This document shows positions 1 through 12,500 of a DNA stretch of 64,000 nt, in pieces (position 1 is the first letter of the stretch; each line of letters opens with the position of its first letter). The stretch is taken from positions 1 through 64,000 of the forward strand of contig JAQFVV010000995.1 in assembly GCA_028023455.1 (NCBI GenBank), read 5' to 3'. The notes below the pieces were generated by a model. It worked only from the letters and a program-made list of their open reading frames with translations. It was not told the origin of the DNA and searched no databases. Source of the DNA: Epiperipatus broadwayi (lineage: Eukaryota; Onychophora; Udeonychophora; Euonychophora; Peripatidae). Position numbers and translations under genes: made by a program.

Positions 1-1905
1 GTTATATAGTTTATATATTTTGATACATTTTTTTAAGGAAATTAAATATAACACCTCGGAGATTTTATCAGTTGTTGTAGAAATTGAATTATATTATTTT
101 GCTTTAATTAAAAGTCAATTGGTCCTGAGGCTTACGAAATTCCAGAAAGGTGTTAAAGTTTAGTAGAAGGATATAAATAGGTCTTATTTTAAGCGGGAAG
201 GAGACTCCATCTTGCTGTTGAATAGCTGTTAATATCAGAAGTCAAAATTGTTTAATTTTACCATGTCTGGCTAAAGTCAGGCAATCGTCTCGCAACTGAA
301 TAAGAACATGCCATAAGCCGCCAAAGAACTCACCTTCGTTCCAGCTCGAATATCTCCAGTTCAGCTATAGGAGAACTGTTTTAATATTATTTAAAATCGC
401 AGAGCTCTGTGTGAATTTCAACAACAATCATTATTTCTTCAAAAACAGGTTAGCTAACCATATTATTGAAATTTCTATCTAAATTGTTTTCGAAATAATA
501 TTTAAATGAAATACTTTTTGCTAATACAATAGTGTAAACTGTTCAAATTGTTTCCTAAAATATTTTAATTCTATAAATGAAATACTTTTGCTAAATTTCT
601 GTTAATTAATGTTTTGCTATATAATTTAATCACTGCAATTATATTTTGCTTTTCTTTTGCTTATTTTATTTATTATTAGTTATGCCTATGTTTCGAAACT
701 GCGTGCATTTAATTATTAAAATGTTTTTAAAGATATGAATTTAAAATCTCCGTATTATTATTTATATAGCGTCATTTCGTGCGCTGTTTCGAAACCCAAA
801 TTCATATTTTGTCATTTAGTAAATTAATTAATATAAATATAAAATGTGGCCTTTCAACCTTTAATTATTATATTACTAAAGATTAAACTAGCCTGGAGTG
901 CAATCATAAGTATATTTTTTTAGTAAAGTATTCGTAAGTCCCTTATTAAATATACTTTTCCCCCTTTTAAAAGTTTAGTAGTTATAGATAACTAAAGAGA
1001 TTGAACGGGATAAAGTAAAGTTTGTATCTATATATTCCTGTCAGTAGCATATCGTATTTCTCATGCTACAGAAGAGTTGGCTCTTTTGATCAAGCTGATG
1101 ATCTAGTGTTCATTTAATATATGATCTTTAATTTATAATATCCTTCGGCTTGGCGGATGTGAAACTTATTAATATTTTTCTCGTTGTGCTGTTTTATATA
1201 TAAGATGGAGCCACGGTGTTGCCAGCACATCTTCTCTTATGGGTAGTGCAGTAGCGAAGTCTGAGCTACGGGCCAGATTAGCACGTAAGTCCCCCGCCTC
1301 TGAACCAAATAAAGGTTCCCCATTAGCAGCATGATGACTGGTTCTTGGGTAAACTGTTGTTTGTCACAAAAACCCTAAAACTATTCTTCCATCCGCAGAG
1401 CCACTTTATTATTATACTTTACTTGTGCCTAGCGTATTAGTAAAATCATTATAGCCAACTCTCCCTCCCTAATATGCAATCTTCGGCATTGAACCGAAGC
1501 ATTCTTGAAAACCCGTTCGATCTAAAGCTATCTGGGATGCTTTAAAAGCCCATAGTTAATATAAATTTATTATAATTAAGACGTATTATTAAGCTTCACT
1601 CCAGACTTGGTTTGATTTCACGTACAATAGCCACACGAACTGATGATGAAAGGGCATAACTGGTAAAAGTCAATGTAGTGATTAGTTATATAGTAGGGTA
1701 TTTGTTTCCATTAAATAATATTGGAGCAATTAAATAATAGCCAACGCATCAATTATTGTTCAAATAGTCTAGAGAATGTTACTTTATAAATGAAATGCCT
1801 GTGTGCATTTGCCAACAACAATTGTCAATAAATATATTTTAATTCATCATATATCAGTTTCTGTCTCATTATTAAATCAATCCAATTCACTAATTGCCCA
1901 TAAGT
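1..1905 (-). repeat. Long non-coding interspersed repeat, family A copy 1
   Basis: Read on the minus strand, this block shares collinear landmarks with 13806-16100 and 26290-28420. The landmarks are a GAATTGGAT...GAGACAGAAA block, a GGGAAAAGTATATTTAAT block, two TTTCGAAAC motifs followed by TAGGCATAAC, an AACTCTGCG-like block and a CCTATTTATAT (TATA-like) block near the far end. No long reading frame is present. It is less AT-rich than its surroundings, especially around 1200-1430. Divergence from the other copies is high, so this is an old family. A solo LTR or other non-coding retroelement part is possible but unproven. The copy probably continues beyond position 1. Confidence 0.5.
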
Positions 1906-2043
1906 ATTCATTAGTAAAGTCCCTATTATTTAAATATGTTAGATTTTATCTGTGGAATGTCTAGTATTTACGTTGTTTATATATATGTTTAAGTCCATGA
2001 GTCTTATTGTTTTCTCCGATTTGCTAGTGGGCCGGATGAAGAA

Positions 2044-2433
2044 TTAAATCTCGTGTGCTACCATTGTTATGTTATCCATTGGGTGCTTGGAGAGTGGGTT
2101 CAAATCCAGGCTGGTCCCTGACCTAAATCTCGGGCTTGACTGGGTTTGAAGTACATTTTGTGAGTTCCAGCTCGTGTTAGATGGATAAGCATGTTTTGAC
2201 TGGCACAATATGGACAATCTTTTGGTTGCAGTCTCCAGCATTGCTCACATTATCTGGTCCAGTGTTAAAATTTTGTGCTTTGTATTGTTAACGAGCTTGT
2301 TTAAATTTATGGGAATTCTTAATCTGACATGTAATTTTTTCAAGCATATTTGAGCTATTTTATTTGCCATAACTGATAAATGTGGTAGAGCAATCCAGCT
2401 TTTATAACTTCTACAATCTCTAATTTTTCTCAT
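2044..2433 (-). pseudogene. Possible Penelope-like element C-terminal fragment
   Basis: The minus-strand frame at 2245-2433 ends with V-R-L-R-I-P-x-N-L-N-K-L, then N-N-T-K-H-K and L-D-Q. This matches the block just before the GIY-YIG domain in the PLE relic at 33663-33926 (V-S-F-K-I-P-P-N-L-N-Q-L, N-N-A-K-D-K, L-D-Q). A stop follows, and the next frame (2044-2241) has no clear GIY-YIG residues. On the plus strand 2094-2106 holds a tRNA B-box-like GGGTTCAAATCC, so a SINE may overlap here. The assignment rests on one short motif. Confidence 0.35.
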
Positions 2434-3949
2434 TATTTTGATTTTGAATTGCTCTCTCTATATATGCATTCTGTAATAGCCTGCTTTTATCAAGACAGCC
2501 ATGTAATGTTCAATGTTCTGTGTTATATTCACTTTCTACTTTAGTTTCTATACTTTGAATCCATACTATTAGTACCTTATGCTCTATAAATAATTTAGAA
2601 GAACTGAAATGATCATTCTTCATAATATGCTGGATATTTGAAGTGTGATTAATTATCCACACACTTTTGTGGAATATCACCTTATATTTTGCTAAAGTTT
2701 AAATATTTTAATTACTTTATATATTTGTAATAGGATGCAGATATTGCATGATTTATCATGATAGAAAATGTTATATTAATTAAAGACAGTTGAATCAGAG
2801 TATTGTGTTACATGATTAATATCTTTTTTGACTGAAGATAGATTCATGTATGATAGAAAGTAACAAGAACTCTGTTCATCTTAGGATTTTTTTCAAGTTT
2901 ATTTTGTTTTGTATCATCATTATTTTATTGGCATATAGAATAATTTAGGCCCCTCACCTTGGTCATAATTAGTCTAGTTAAGCAAAAATCTAAAATAAAA
3001 GTTTTCCACCCTTGAAATCTTATATTTTAAAGATAATTACTGAATAGTTAGATTAATCAATTTGCTGATGTTTATTTTTTTAGTGTTATAAAATAAATAT
3101 TAAATTTTAGGTTTATGTTTTCACTATGATATTGTTAAGCAAAATAATAAGTAACAAGTTTTACCATAGAAAAAATTAATTATGAGGTAAAATATATTGT
3201 TTAATATTAAAGCAGATTAGTAAAGACTCTATCATTGAATTTGATTCAAATGCATAATTAATAGATAATATACATGTGTCATAGAAAGTCATTTTTTACA
3301 TCTGAATATTTTGTCTTAATGTCTACATATCTTTACATTGAACTAAATTATATGATACAGAGTAATTACAAGGAAAATAATAATCAAAATGCATCTATTA
3401 TAAATTGATTTTATATATGATAACATTTTAATAGAATTATATATCAAACATTGATAATATAATTTATTGTTATAAACAAATTCAATTGATTGATAAGCCT
3501 GAAATATGTAATTTAATATATGCAGAGGATATTTATTTTATATTAATAATGATTCAAAGTATAACATTAGTTAATAAATGTTTGATTATTAATTGATTGT
3601 TTTGTAAGATTCTTGTTATTTAGGTAAATACTACATAAGGTTATATTGACCTAGACGTAAACCATCTATTTAGTTCAGCACTTAAGAAAAAAAAATTGGT
3701 TTGTGATTTTTATAAGGAGTAAGTGAAGTTGATGTGAATGACTGTAAAAATCTTCAGTGAACAGATACAACTGATTCTATTTTATTGCTATATTACTTTT
3801 TAATTTAAAGACATTTAAATGAGTTAGACTTATTTTTGGGACTCTATAGTTAAATATCTCTTATTCTAAAATTGAATCTTTGCTCAGTTGTTTCCAGCAT
3901 AAAATATTTAAGATGTATTTTCCTGCTCAAAGTAATTACATGCTTGTGA
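2434..3949. other. AT-rich interval, no gene seen
   Basis: About 1.5 kb of low-complexity AT-rich DNA. I found no long reading frame, RNA gene, terminal inverted repeat or recognisable transposon coding remnant on either strand. Confidence 0.6.
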
Positions 3950-5060
3950 TACTTCATCATCATCATCATCAAACATTATCAATCCACTGCAGGATGAAGG
4001 TCTCTCCAAGTTCAATCCATCTCCAATCTTTAGCTTCTCTTCTCTACATCACCCCTACACACTTTCTTATTTCATCCATCCATCTCACATGTGGTCTCTT
4101 TCTGGATCTTTTACAATCTCTTGGAATCCAGTTTAAGATTTCATTTGTCTACTTATTATCATCTCTTCTAGCAATATGTCCAGACCAACCCCACTTCAGT
4201 CTTAATTTTTTCAATGAGGTCAGTAACACTTGTTTGTTCTCTTACCCATATATTGTGTTCTTGTTACTTCCTACATGCATCTCTCCATACTTCTTTGAGT
4301 GGTCTGAAGTCTCTGTATTGCTCTTGTATTAAGTGTCCAAGTCTCAAATCCATAAGTCAGAACTGGTAAAACACATTTATTAAAAACCTTTCTTTTCAAA
4401 CACATAGGCATATTTTCTTTTAGTATCAAGTTATTTCTACCAAATGCACTCCAACCAAGTTTAATTCTATGATAAATTTCTGACATTATGTTTTCATCTG
4501 TATTAATAATCTGACCAAAGTATTTTTAGCTGTTAACTTCTTCTAACTCATCATAATCAATCTTTATTTTCATATTTTGAGAAAATCCATTAAACATTAC
4601 TTTAGTCTAGTTGTATTTTTATATTGGACTATTTCCATCATCTAATATATGTATTGAATGTCTTTAGAAATAGTCCAATATAAAAATACAACTAGAACAC
4701 CATCATTACAAACCTTCAGGAAAATATTACTTTAATCTAGTCTTTTTAACATTTATCTTTAGTCCTACTTTCATCTAATAACTCCTGCAACATTTCCTGC
4801 ATCTCTAAAGCATTATTTGCAAAAACAACTACATTATCTGCAAAATCTAAATAACTTAAATAATCTCCATTTACTTTCATTCTTTCAGCTTCCAATTTTA
4901 ATCACAAAATACTTTTTGCAGCACTGCTGTAAAGAATATTGGAGATATGGAGTCACCCTGTCTTACACCCTTCTCAATGTTGACCTTGCTAGTATCATTA
5001 TGTAATCTAATTGTTGCTTACTTAATATTAATTGGTATATTGAACTGAGAAGTGTTGGAT
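3950..5060 (-). mobile_element. RTE-type LINE, 5'-truncated and degraded
   Basis: Minus-strand translation gives non-LTR reverse transcriptase landmarks in order. GVRQGDSISPIFFTAVL lies near 4925-4980. An active-site-like FADNVVVFA near 4810-4850 carries FADN in place of the usual FADD. Then comes a thumb/C-terminal frame at 4271-4486 with RIKLGWSAFG, VFNKCVLPVLTYGFETW and TTQRSMER. This succession is characteristic of RTE-clade LINEs. The 3' end is marked by the ATCATCATC run at 3955-3970, the complement of a TGATGA-type tail. The coding frame is broken by stops and shifts and by an insertion at 4611-4725. The endonuclease domain is missing. The long plus-strand frame at 3880-4332 is the antisense shadow of this element. 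Confidence 0.85.
4611..4725. mobile_element. Short twin-tailed SINE/LINE 3'-end insertion inside the RTE LINE
   Basis: A 115-bp insertion whose two ends are inverted copies of the same 3' tail (TTGTATTTTTATATTGGACT at the left, its complement at the right, then ACTAGAACACC). It is flanked by an imperfect 15-bp direct repeat, ATTACTTTAGTCTAG at 4596-4610 and ATTACTTTAATCTAG at 4726-4740, which I read as the target-site duplication. The same tail ends the SINE palindrome at 51344-52199 and occurs at 57330-57434. Both tails point outward, so it looks like a very short version of the twin-tailed structure there. Confidence 0.7.
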
Positions 5061-5564
5061 AAAATAAACAAGTATCCTCTATTTCTTATCACATTTCCTA
5101 CGTCCATATTTTCTATATGTCATAAGTCATTCCTGATGTATTAGTCATAATGGTTAATCTACTTGTATGGAAAAATGCAATATATATAAAACAAAACATT
5201 GGAATTAACTCTATAGATTTCAACTACTGATGTATAAATAAATAACAGCTATAGTTAGCATATAGCTTGATAGCTATCTCCTATAGCATATTTTATAAAT
5301 ATGAAGGAGCCACAAACTAATAACAATAATAAAACAGCCATTCAAAAAATGAGTATGTTCCATCTACAAAAAAAAAAAAAAAAAAGGAGGGAAGGAAAAA
5401 ATTACTCTAAAAGTGAGTTTTTCCATGACTATACAAACCAATGTATGAAACCAAATATGTCCACCTATAGAATATGTTGGTCCAATTTTCTGTTTGCATA
5501 TTATTTTATGATATTATCTTTTAGTTTCCTCAGCAGAAAACTTTTCGTTCAATTCATCAACACC
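5061..5564. other. AT-rich interval with poly(A) run
   Basis: No conserved coding signal. An A-run of about 17 at 5369-5385 is followed by a short GGAGGGAAGG purine stretch. The plus-strand frame at 5301-5645 runs into the antisense of the LINE at 5565-6835 and has no recognisable motif. Confidence 0.5.
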
Positions 5565-6835
5565 ATGTCTAATTATACATTTCTAATATATGCTATTCTC
5601 TGCCATATCTTCCCAATAAAAACTATTGATAACACGCTTCTTTAGAATGTCTTTGAGATAATCCTTATAATGCAAACAGGGTCCTTTTGTGAAGTTTTCC
5701 AGTGTTATATTCATTTTACATGTTCAATCTAACAAAAGTGATTTTATATGTGATTTTGCCATTGCATTTTTAAAAATTTACAGAGCATCCTTAAAAAAAC
5801 TTTTATTGCCTTTACATTGTGTTGTTAGGGTGTCCAAGTTCCACATCCATGCAATAAATTAGATAAAATAAGTTATATACAACTAATTTAGTTGCAGTCA
5901 TTATTGCCCTATGATGAAATATTATAACTTTTAATTTATTAAAACCTCAACATTTAAATCCACCATTCTATTTATAAAACTATCAAAGTCTTTAAACTAG
6001 TTTTCATTCCCAAGTTGATAACCATCCAAGCTGAAAGTTGTTGAGAATTTTTTTTTCATAACTGGCTGATAAAGAGCTTCAGAACATTCTATAAATTGGC
6101 TTTTGAATTGCAAAAATAGCACAACCATCAACATACTGTAAACCCAAAATTCAAAAAGATTAAGTTCTTGTTTTTACTTTTAACTGATTCAAATTAAAAA
6201 TTCTACCATCAAACCTATATTGTATCTTGATTCCTCTCTGATTAAACTCCCGATAAACAATTCCAGACCATTATCATAAAAATCAGAAACAAAGTTGAAG
6301 CAAGTACACATTCTTCTTTTACACTAGCTTTCATTTTAAATGCCTCAGATTTTTTGCTTGTAGCAATAACCCTTCCTCTTATTCCATATGTACAAGCTGT
6401 ATAATATGAATAAATTTTGGTGGGCAATCAACTAATTTCAAACAATGACATATATCTTTCCTATTAATTGAATTAAATTCCTTGACCATATCAATAAAAG
6501 CATTATATAAATCATTCTTTCATTCTTGACATTTTTCTTGCATTTGCCTGGTAATAAAAATCATATCTATAGTGCTTCATGACTCCCTAAAACCACATTG
6601 AGTTTCTGATAACTATTTACTTATAACTGGAAATAACCTATTCAACAAAATTTTTCTGAAAGTACTTTTGCTACAATGGATAATAATAATATTCCATGAT
6701 AATTACTCCAATGATATTCCATGATAATTACCACAATCTTGTCTATTCTTTTTGTTTTTAAAAATTGAAACAATTAAAATATCCTTAAGATTGGATGGCA
6801 AAAAAAAAAAAAAATTGCAAGTTTTACCGTATTTA
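5565..6835 (-). mobile_element. Non-LTR retrotransposon (LINE), degraded pol 3' part
   Basis: The minus strand encodes a decayed reverse transcriptase of a second LINE type. The frame at 6242-6427 contains GIRGRVIATSKKSEAF and then a block ending ECVLASTLFLIF, a worn form of the usual GVKQGCVLAPTLF motif. Next come RFDGRIFNLNQLK, matching the family's DGxLFNLxRL block, and LQYVDGCAIFA near 6115-6145, where YVDG stands for the catalytic YADD. A typical C-terminal end follows: GPCLHYKDYLKDILKK near 5650-5690 and then FYWEDMAENSIY. The catalytic residue is lost and stops are frequent, so it is dead. It differs from the RTE at 3950-5060 in these motifs. The exact clade is not assigned. Confidence 0.75.
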
Positions 6836-7162
6836 GCAGCCATTTTTTCTTCTCTGGGTTTCATTCACAATTATATATATTAATAAAAAAAATTTCAGTT
6901 TACAAAGCCCATACATTTTATTCTTCCTTTGTCTAAGTGTAATGCTAAAAGTTTTACAGAATTTTATATATTAGAAATTGATACTGAATTTAAAATGTCA
7001 GTATAATTATATGTCCCAATTTCTTGATAACAACATCAGTACTATGTTTCTATAAGAGAAAAAAGTTACTGAACGAAAAAGAATACTTCCCAGAGCATAT
7101 TTAATAGGGGCAAAAGTATGATATTTTGTTATTTGCTTTATTTTAAAAATGAAAGTACAGTA
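6836..7162. other. AT-rich interval, no gene seen
   Basis: Simple AT-rich sequence between the LINE and the MITE. The 5' part of the LINE may extend here beyond recognition. No other signal. Confidence 0.4.
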
Positions 7163-8126
7163 CACCTGGGTCTTGTTTTATGCGGATTATTTTAGTGCGA
7201 TTTTGAAGTTATGCGATTCATATTTTTTCTTAATATCTTTCATACTTCACTATATTTATCAGATATCAAGAAATTTAAATTATTAATAACTTATTTTCAC
7301 TTGAAATACTCTTTTTTCTTTCAAAAATATAATGTTATATTAGCAGCTAACGTGAATATGGCCTGAAGCTGTATTTAGATTTTTAGCTTCTAAGTAAATA
7401 ACCTATTTAGACTAATGAGTAAATAATAATAATAAATTTATACTTACATATAAAAATATCGTAATAAATATTCAAAAAAATTAACCGTTAAAACATATTA
7501 TGTTATATATAACAGAAATAAATAATCTTTTAGATTTTTAAAATAAAAAATGAAGATTTTATAAACTGAAAATAATCTTTCTGATGATAATGTTTTGATT
7601 GCGATCTTATTTTTTTAATATAGAAACAAAACCATTAACACAGCACAAGACTGAAAATGGCTTTAGTTGTACATCACATCATGAATAAAAATAAAGTGGC
7701 TTAACAGGTTTCTCTGTGCATAATTGTTGAGAGATTCTTGACTTGGTTTAAGGAGAAGCCACAATACATCATATCACATCGAATCTGATTTCTTACCAGT
7801 TTACAAACGAACGCTAGCAGTAATGATTAAAATATGTATGAAAAATGTAAAATTAAATACTGTAGTAATAAAAGAAGTAAAAAAAGTTTGTCTTGTATTA
7901 ATATTTTTCAAATATTTGAAATTTTTTATTAGTCATATTTTATTTGCTTATTTTTTTAAGCGAATTTTAAAGTAATTTTTCTTTGTTGCTTTGCTTTTAT
8001 GAGAATTCTGAAAATTACAATCCCTATCCCCCATTTTTCAAGGTAAATTAAGTCTATTTTTGTGCAATTTTTTTTTAATGCGGGTTTTCTGTGGAACCTA
8101 TCTTACCACATAAAATGAGACCCTAG
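7163..8126. mobile_element. pogo/Tigger-like MITE, copy 1
   Basis: A non-coding element about 960 bp long. Its left end is CACCTGGGTCTTGTTTTATG, preceded by TA, and its right end is TAAAATGAGACCC, which lacks the last bases of the inverted repeat. It is homologous, in opposite orientation, to the better-preserved copy at 57437-58301. Shared blocks include the GCGAATTTTAAAGTAATTTT region near 7950, the ATGCGGATTATTTTA subterminal region and the block around GGCCTGAAGCTGTATT. Known pogo/Tigger elements share a TA target and a terminal repeat containing CCTCGTTTTA. The family call is by that resemblance only, since no transposase is present. Confidence 0.7.
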
Positions 8127-8488
8127 TTTTTTTTAATATTATTTTTATTGCTTCAATCAATGCATGAGTAAACACACTCAGTAAAATATGTTTAAATGTG
8201 TCCCCTCAATTTAATATTAATACCTAGTATTATTTTTAAAATTTTGTTTATATTATTATTATGACTTATATGCTTACTATACATATAAAAACATGTTATA
8301 TGTGTGAGGAATATCCAAAAAAATGGAATTAGTCTCTGATGGGTGTACCTTTTGTGGTACATAATTCTACTAGATATCTCTTGTGGGAATCTGTATGCAT
8401 CAGTCTGCCGACTAGTATCATCATATGAAATTGTGGTACCATGTAATAAATTTTTTGTTAAGTGCCTTTTGCATATTCTTCCATTTTT

Positions 8489-9501
8489 ATGATGATTGAA
8501 AAGTTGGAACAACATGTAACTGTGAAATTTTGTTTTGTTAAAATGGCTACGGATATAAGTTCAATATACACTTGCAACAACTTATGAACAAGTTGTTTTG
8601 GAGAAAGCACAAGTTTATAACTGTTTTTATAATTTCAGTAATGGTGAATTATCAATTGCAGATGTTTGGGATGAACCTCGGCCTCCCAAACAGTTTAAAA
8701 CATCATGAAATTCATTAATTGATTTTGGAAAACTGTTGCAGAATTTATTGACTTGTCCAGTATACTTTGGAGTTTATGTCAACAAATTTTGAATGACCAA
8801 ATGCAATGAAAAGAGATGCAGCAAAAATTTCTATCTCGCATGCTCATGGCTGATCAAAGGCAGTGCCAAGTGGATGTATATTGTGAATTGAAAAAAACAT
8901 TTGAAAATAATCCCTGACCTTTTCTTGAAGATTATTATTGGTGATGAAAGCTAGTACTACATCTAGGACCCAGAGATGAAGCAGCAGACAAATGAATGGA
9001 AAATTTCAAATTCACCAAGTCCCAAAATAAAATCATAGCAAGTGAAATCCAATGTCAAGATGATGCTGATTTCTTTTTTTGATACAAATAGTATTGTGCA
9101 TTCAAAACTCATTCCTACTGATCAAACTTTTAACCAGGCATATTTACTTTTAAGTTTTGAAATATTTGTGTGATATGGTGAGAAGGAAACATCACAGCAA
9201 TGTGGAGAGTGGTAGATTCACCATAACAATGCACCAAGATACAAAGCATTGAGTATAAAACATTTTAAAACTAAAAGTGGTATGAATCAACTTATCCACC
9301 TGCCATATACATACAAACTTGCTCCATGTGACTTATTTTTATCTACCAAATGAAAAAATACATCAAAGGAAAATATTTGTTGACTTTGGAGAAATGAAAA
9401 AAAAAAATGAAGGCATTAAGAAGCATAACTTTACAAAAGTCTCAGGACTGTTTGGAAAGTGGAAATTTTCATTTAGATCAATCAAACGGACATTACTTTG
9501 A
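8489..9501 (+). pseudogene. mariner-family transposase pseudogene
   Basis: A near full-length mariner (Tc1/mariner superfamily) coding region, about 340 codons with frameshifts and stops. It would have cut and pasted its own element at TA sites. The start ATGATGATTGAAAAG at 8489 precedes EQHVTVKFCFVK, the usual N-terminal helix block. Then follow LEKAQVYNCFYNFSNGE (helix-turn-helix region), DEPRPPKQF, and FLSRMLMADQRQCQVDVY near 8845. IIIGDE (first catalytic acid) lies near 8930. DPEMKQQTNEWK, FDTNSIVHS and TDQTFNQAY come next. HHNNAP near 9215 has asparagine at the usual HHDNAP aspartate, and LAPCDLFL lies near 9320. The last frame, 9319-9501, ends in FGKWKFSFRSIKRTLL. The changed catalytic residue and broken frame show it is inactive. 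Terminal inverted repeats were not located. Confidence 0.85.
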
Positions 9502-12500
9502 GGGATATTTAAATTCATAACACTTAAAAAATAAATCCACAATTGTTTTGGCAGATATCTCCTCATATTTGCATACTGAAAATTTCTTTTCACTTGCAGT
9601 TCAATAATGATACGTATTTTAATCAATGTTTTATTAATGTTTATTAACAAAACATGAGCTATTTTATGATATATACATTTCAACATAAGTGAGTTTGAAA
9701 CAAAATATAGTGTAATTTGCAACATTGTATGTTAATATATTAAATAAGCAAAATTAAATTGTGTAGACATACACAAATTATTGAAAGGTAGTCATTCACA
9801 TTGGAACTTTAATATTGTGATTTTAATGAGATTTTGATTATTTAAATTTTAATTGTAAATGCTACCAAAGATAGAACATGCCATAAGCTAGCTAATGCCA
9901 TTATTTATTTGTGTGTTGATATATAAAAAAATATAAAATTCCAATATTTTATTTTATTATATATATATATTGTAACAATATAGCCAATGTGATGTGGCTT
10001 GATACACATGTATACACATTGGCATGAGGATTATATTCATGAATGGGTGATTTAATTTGTGAAATTCATGTATATTGTTTCAGCATATAGGAAAAGCAAT
10101 ATTTATGTACTTATAAATTCATAGTGACTTGGACCTACCTCTATTTGTAATGATCCATACATAGTCCTAATCTTTTATTTCTGGCTAATTCAGTGATCAT
10201 CCAAAGAACAATGAGATTATTCACATTATGAGAAAGTCCCTAACTGAAATATTAATATGATTAATTTAAGATTAAATGTTAATCAAAAAGTCAAGTTTCT
10301 ATTAAGTGAAGAATTTTTTGCAAGTATCCAAATATCTTATGATTAATAATTTTAATAAAGGAAAAACAACCCCTGATTTTAAAAAACTAAAATAACTGAT
10401 TTATTAAAATTTATGTAGACAAATTAAGGTAATAAGAAACAATACAAAAAATATTATTATTTACTCCATATTACAATAATCATAATAACAATATTTATCA
10501 ATCATAAGAACTTACAAATTTCCATTCTATCATAAAATGAACATCTTTCTCTAAAAACCTACTACTAGTAGGAATTTTTTCTTATAATCTTAATATCTTC
10601 CTCACTGGTGTTTTCATTATAAGCACATGATACTGATTTTACATTTGCAATTTAAAACTGTTATTCTTTCTTATATTGAGAAAAACATTAAGTACAATTA
10701 TATATTTCAGATATCTCGATTCATAAAATATGTTTGTTTGTTTAAAAAAAAAAAAAAAGAGTATATGCTATGCAAAATTTTTATTTCCAGAAAATTGCAA
10801 CAAATGATTACTGCAAAGAAATAATTCACGTTTCTCATGTTATACAATGTGAATGTTGTCCACCTCCACATATTGTATTTCATCTCGTATTATTATCTCT
10901 AAAATAATATAATAATAAAAGAATAATAGATCATAGTCACATAATGACGTATATAATATTCAAAAACATATGTATATGCTCTCTTGACATTTTATCTTAA
11001 CCTTAAAATATTAACGTGTATAATCAAACGATCTATACATTGTGTAAGTGTAAGCTCTCTTGGCAAGTACACTTGGCATCAAAGATCATAAGAATTGGCC
11101 GCTAAACTTTTGACGTTATCAGAAATAAAATATTCCATCCACTAAAGAAAAAATATATATAAATAAATAAATTTGTACGCATTTATGTATATGTAAAAAG
11201 GACTGATTTTTCACTCGTACAAGCATGATAATAGCATATTAATATCAAAAATATTTAAATATTGTCCCTTAAGAGGAAGCAAAATAAAATATGTAATTCT
11301 CCTTACATGCTAAAATGCATATTATATCAAATAACTTGAAACAAGTATAAATATTAATGAAAAGTTTTATCATGGCAATAACATACAACGCCACTTGAAA
11401 TACCAGATATCGTAAACAATTGTACGTTTATTCACTCGGATATAAATCAACAAATACATGCATATGTATGTAATATTTTATCATATTTTATATACAATAT
11501 TTGTTAAGATATAATTTTTCATTAATGCTTATCTCATAGTTATTAAATAATATTTTTAAACAATTTCTTTTGTAAAATTACTGAAGCGTTTTATTCTGGA
11601 ATCGGCATTAATTTTAAATAATAAAAAAAAATTGCAGAAGTTTTTTTATAGTGCGTAAGTGAATATTTATTTATTTTTATAATTACTCAAATATATATTT
11701 ATAAAATTACACATTAATATCATATAAAATAATTCTACAAAAACTACAAAAATACGTTCTAATGGAGTCTCATAATTTATACATTACTAAGACCTTGATA
11801 AACAAAGATCAAGAGATGTTTATTATATTCGATGTTGGCGAAATAAATTCTTAACTTTGTTCGTTTTTTTACTGTTAATTTTATTTATTTTTTTTTTTTT
11901 ATGAGAACTTTAAATTTTACTTATGCGCACGGGATGTTTAGTGAGTTAATCAGTTTTTTCTTTTTGTTTTATTCAATTTTGTTATCCTGGCATTGATGAA
12001 AATGTCTATCCTGAAGAACATTGTAGCAAACTCTCCGAATGGATTAACAATATCAGTTGTTTTGGTTCTTTATTCTTTTTTTTTTTTGCAAAATAAAACT
12101 TTTAATCCATTTGTAGAATTTGTATTAGTTTGGAATAGAATAGTGAGGTGGGAGAAAAATTTAATTGCTTCTCAGCAAAATATTATTTTAAGCTAATTAT
12201 TCTTTTGTTTCCATTTCTTTTTCTTTAAGACAGTTTTTTTGTACATCATCTCACAGTGTTATAACAAATGCTTGTTTATATATAAATGTAAATTTTGAAA
12301 TTAAATTTTTTATATTGGTAAATTGTTATTAATATTATTCTGTTTCATTTTATTATAACTCGAGAAACATCCGTATGCTTGATGTACACACACGCGCATA
12401 TTTACTTTACATTCGTTCATTTTAGACAAATTGATTATTCTCACCATTTTTACAGATATACGCTTCAAATCTTACATACTTTATAATAACACGTTTTTGT

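Noticed and set aside
1200-1430. Possible host exon with GTAAGT at about 1285
   Set aside because: It is less AT-rich, but no frame or conserved protein motif is seen, and the block lies inside family A copy 1.
3880-4332. 150-codon plus-strand frame
   Set aside because: It lies antisense to the RTE LINE, whose minus-strand translation has clear reverse transcriptase motifs. The plus frame is composition-driven (S, L, H rich).
8192-8515. 107-codon minus-strand frame next to the mariner
   Set aside because: It ends inside the mariner start on the opposite strand and shows no domain. It is probably chance.
9363-9725. 120-codon minus-strand frame
   Set aside because: It is mostly antisense to the end of the mariner relic and has no motif of its own.
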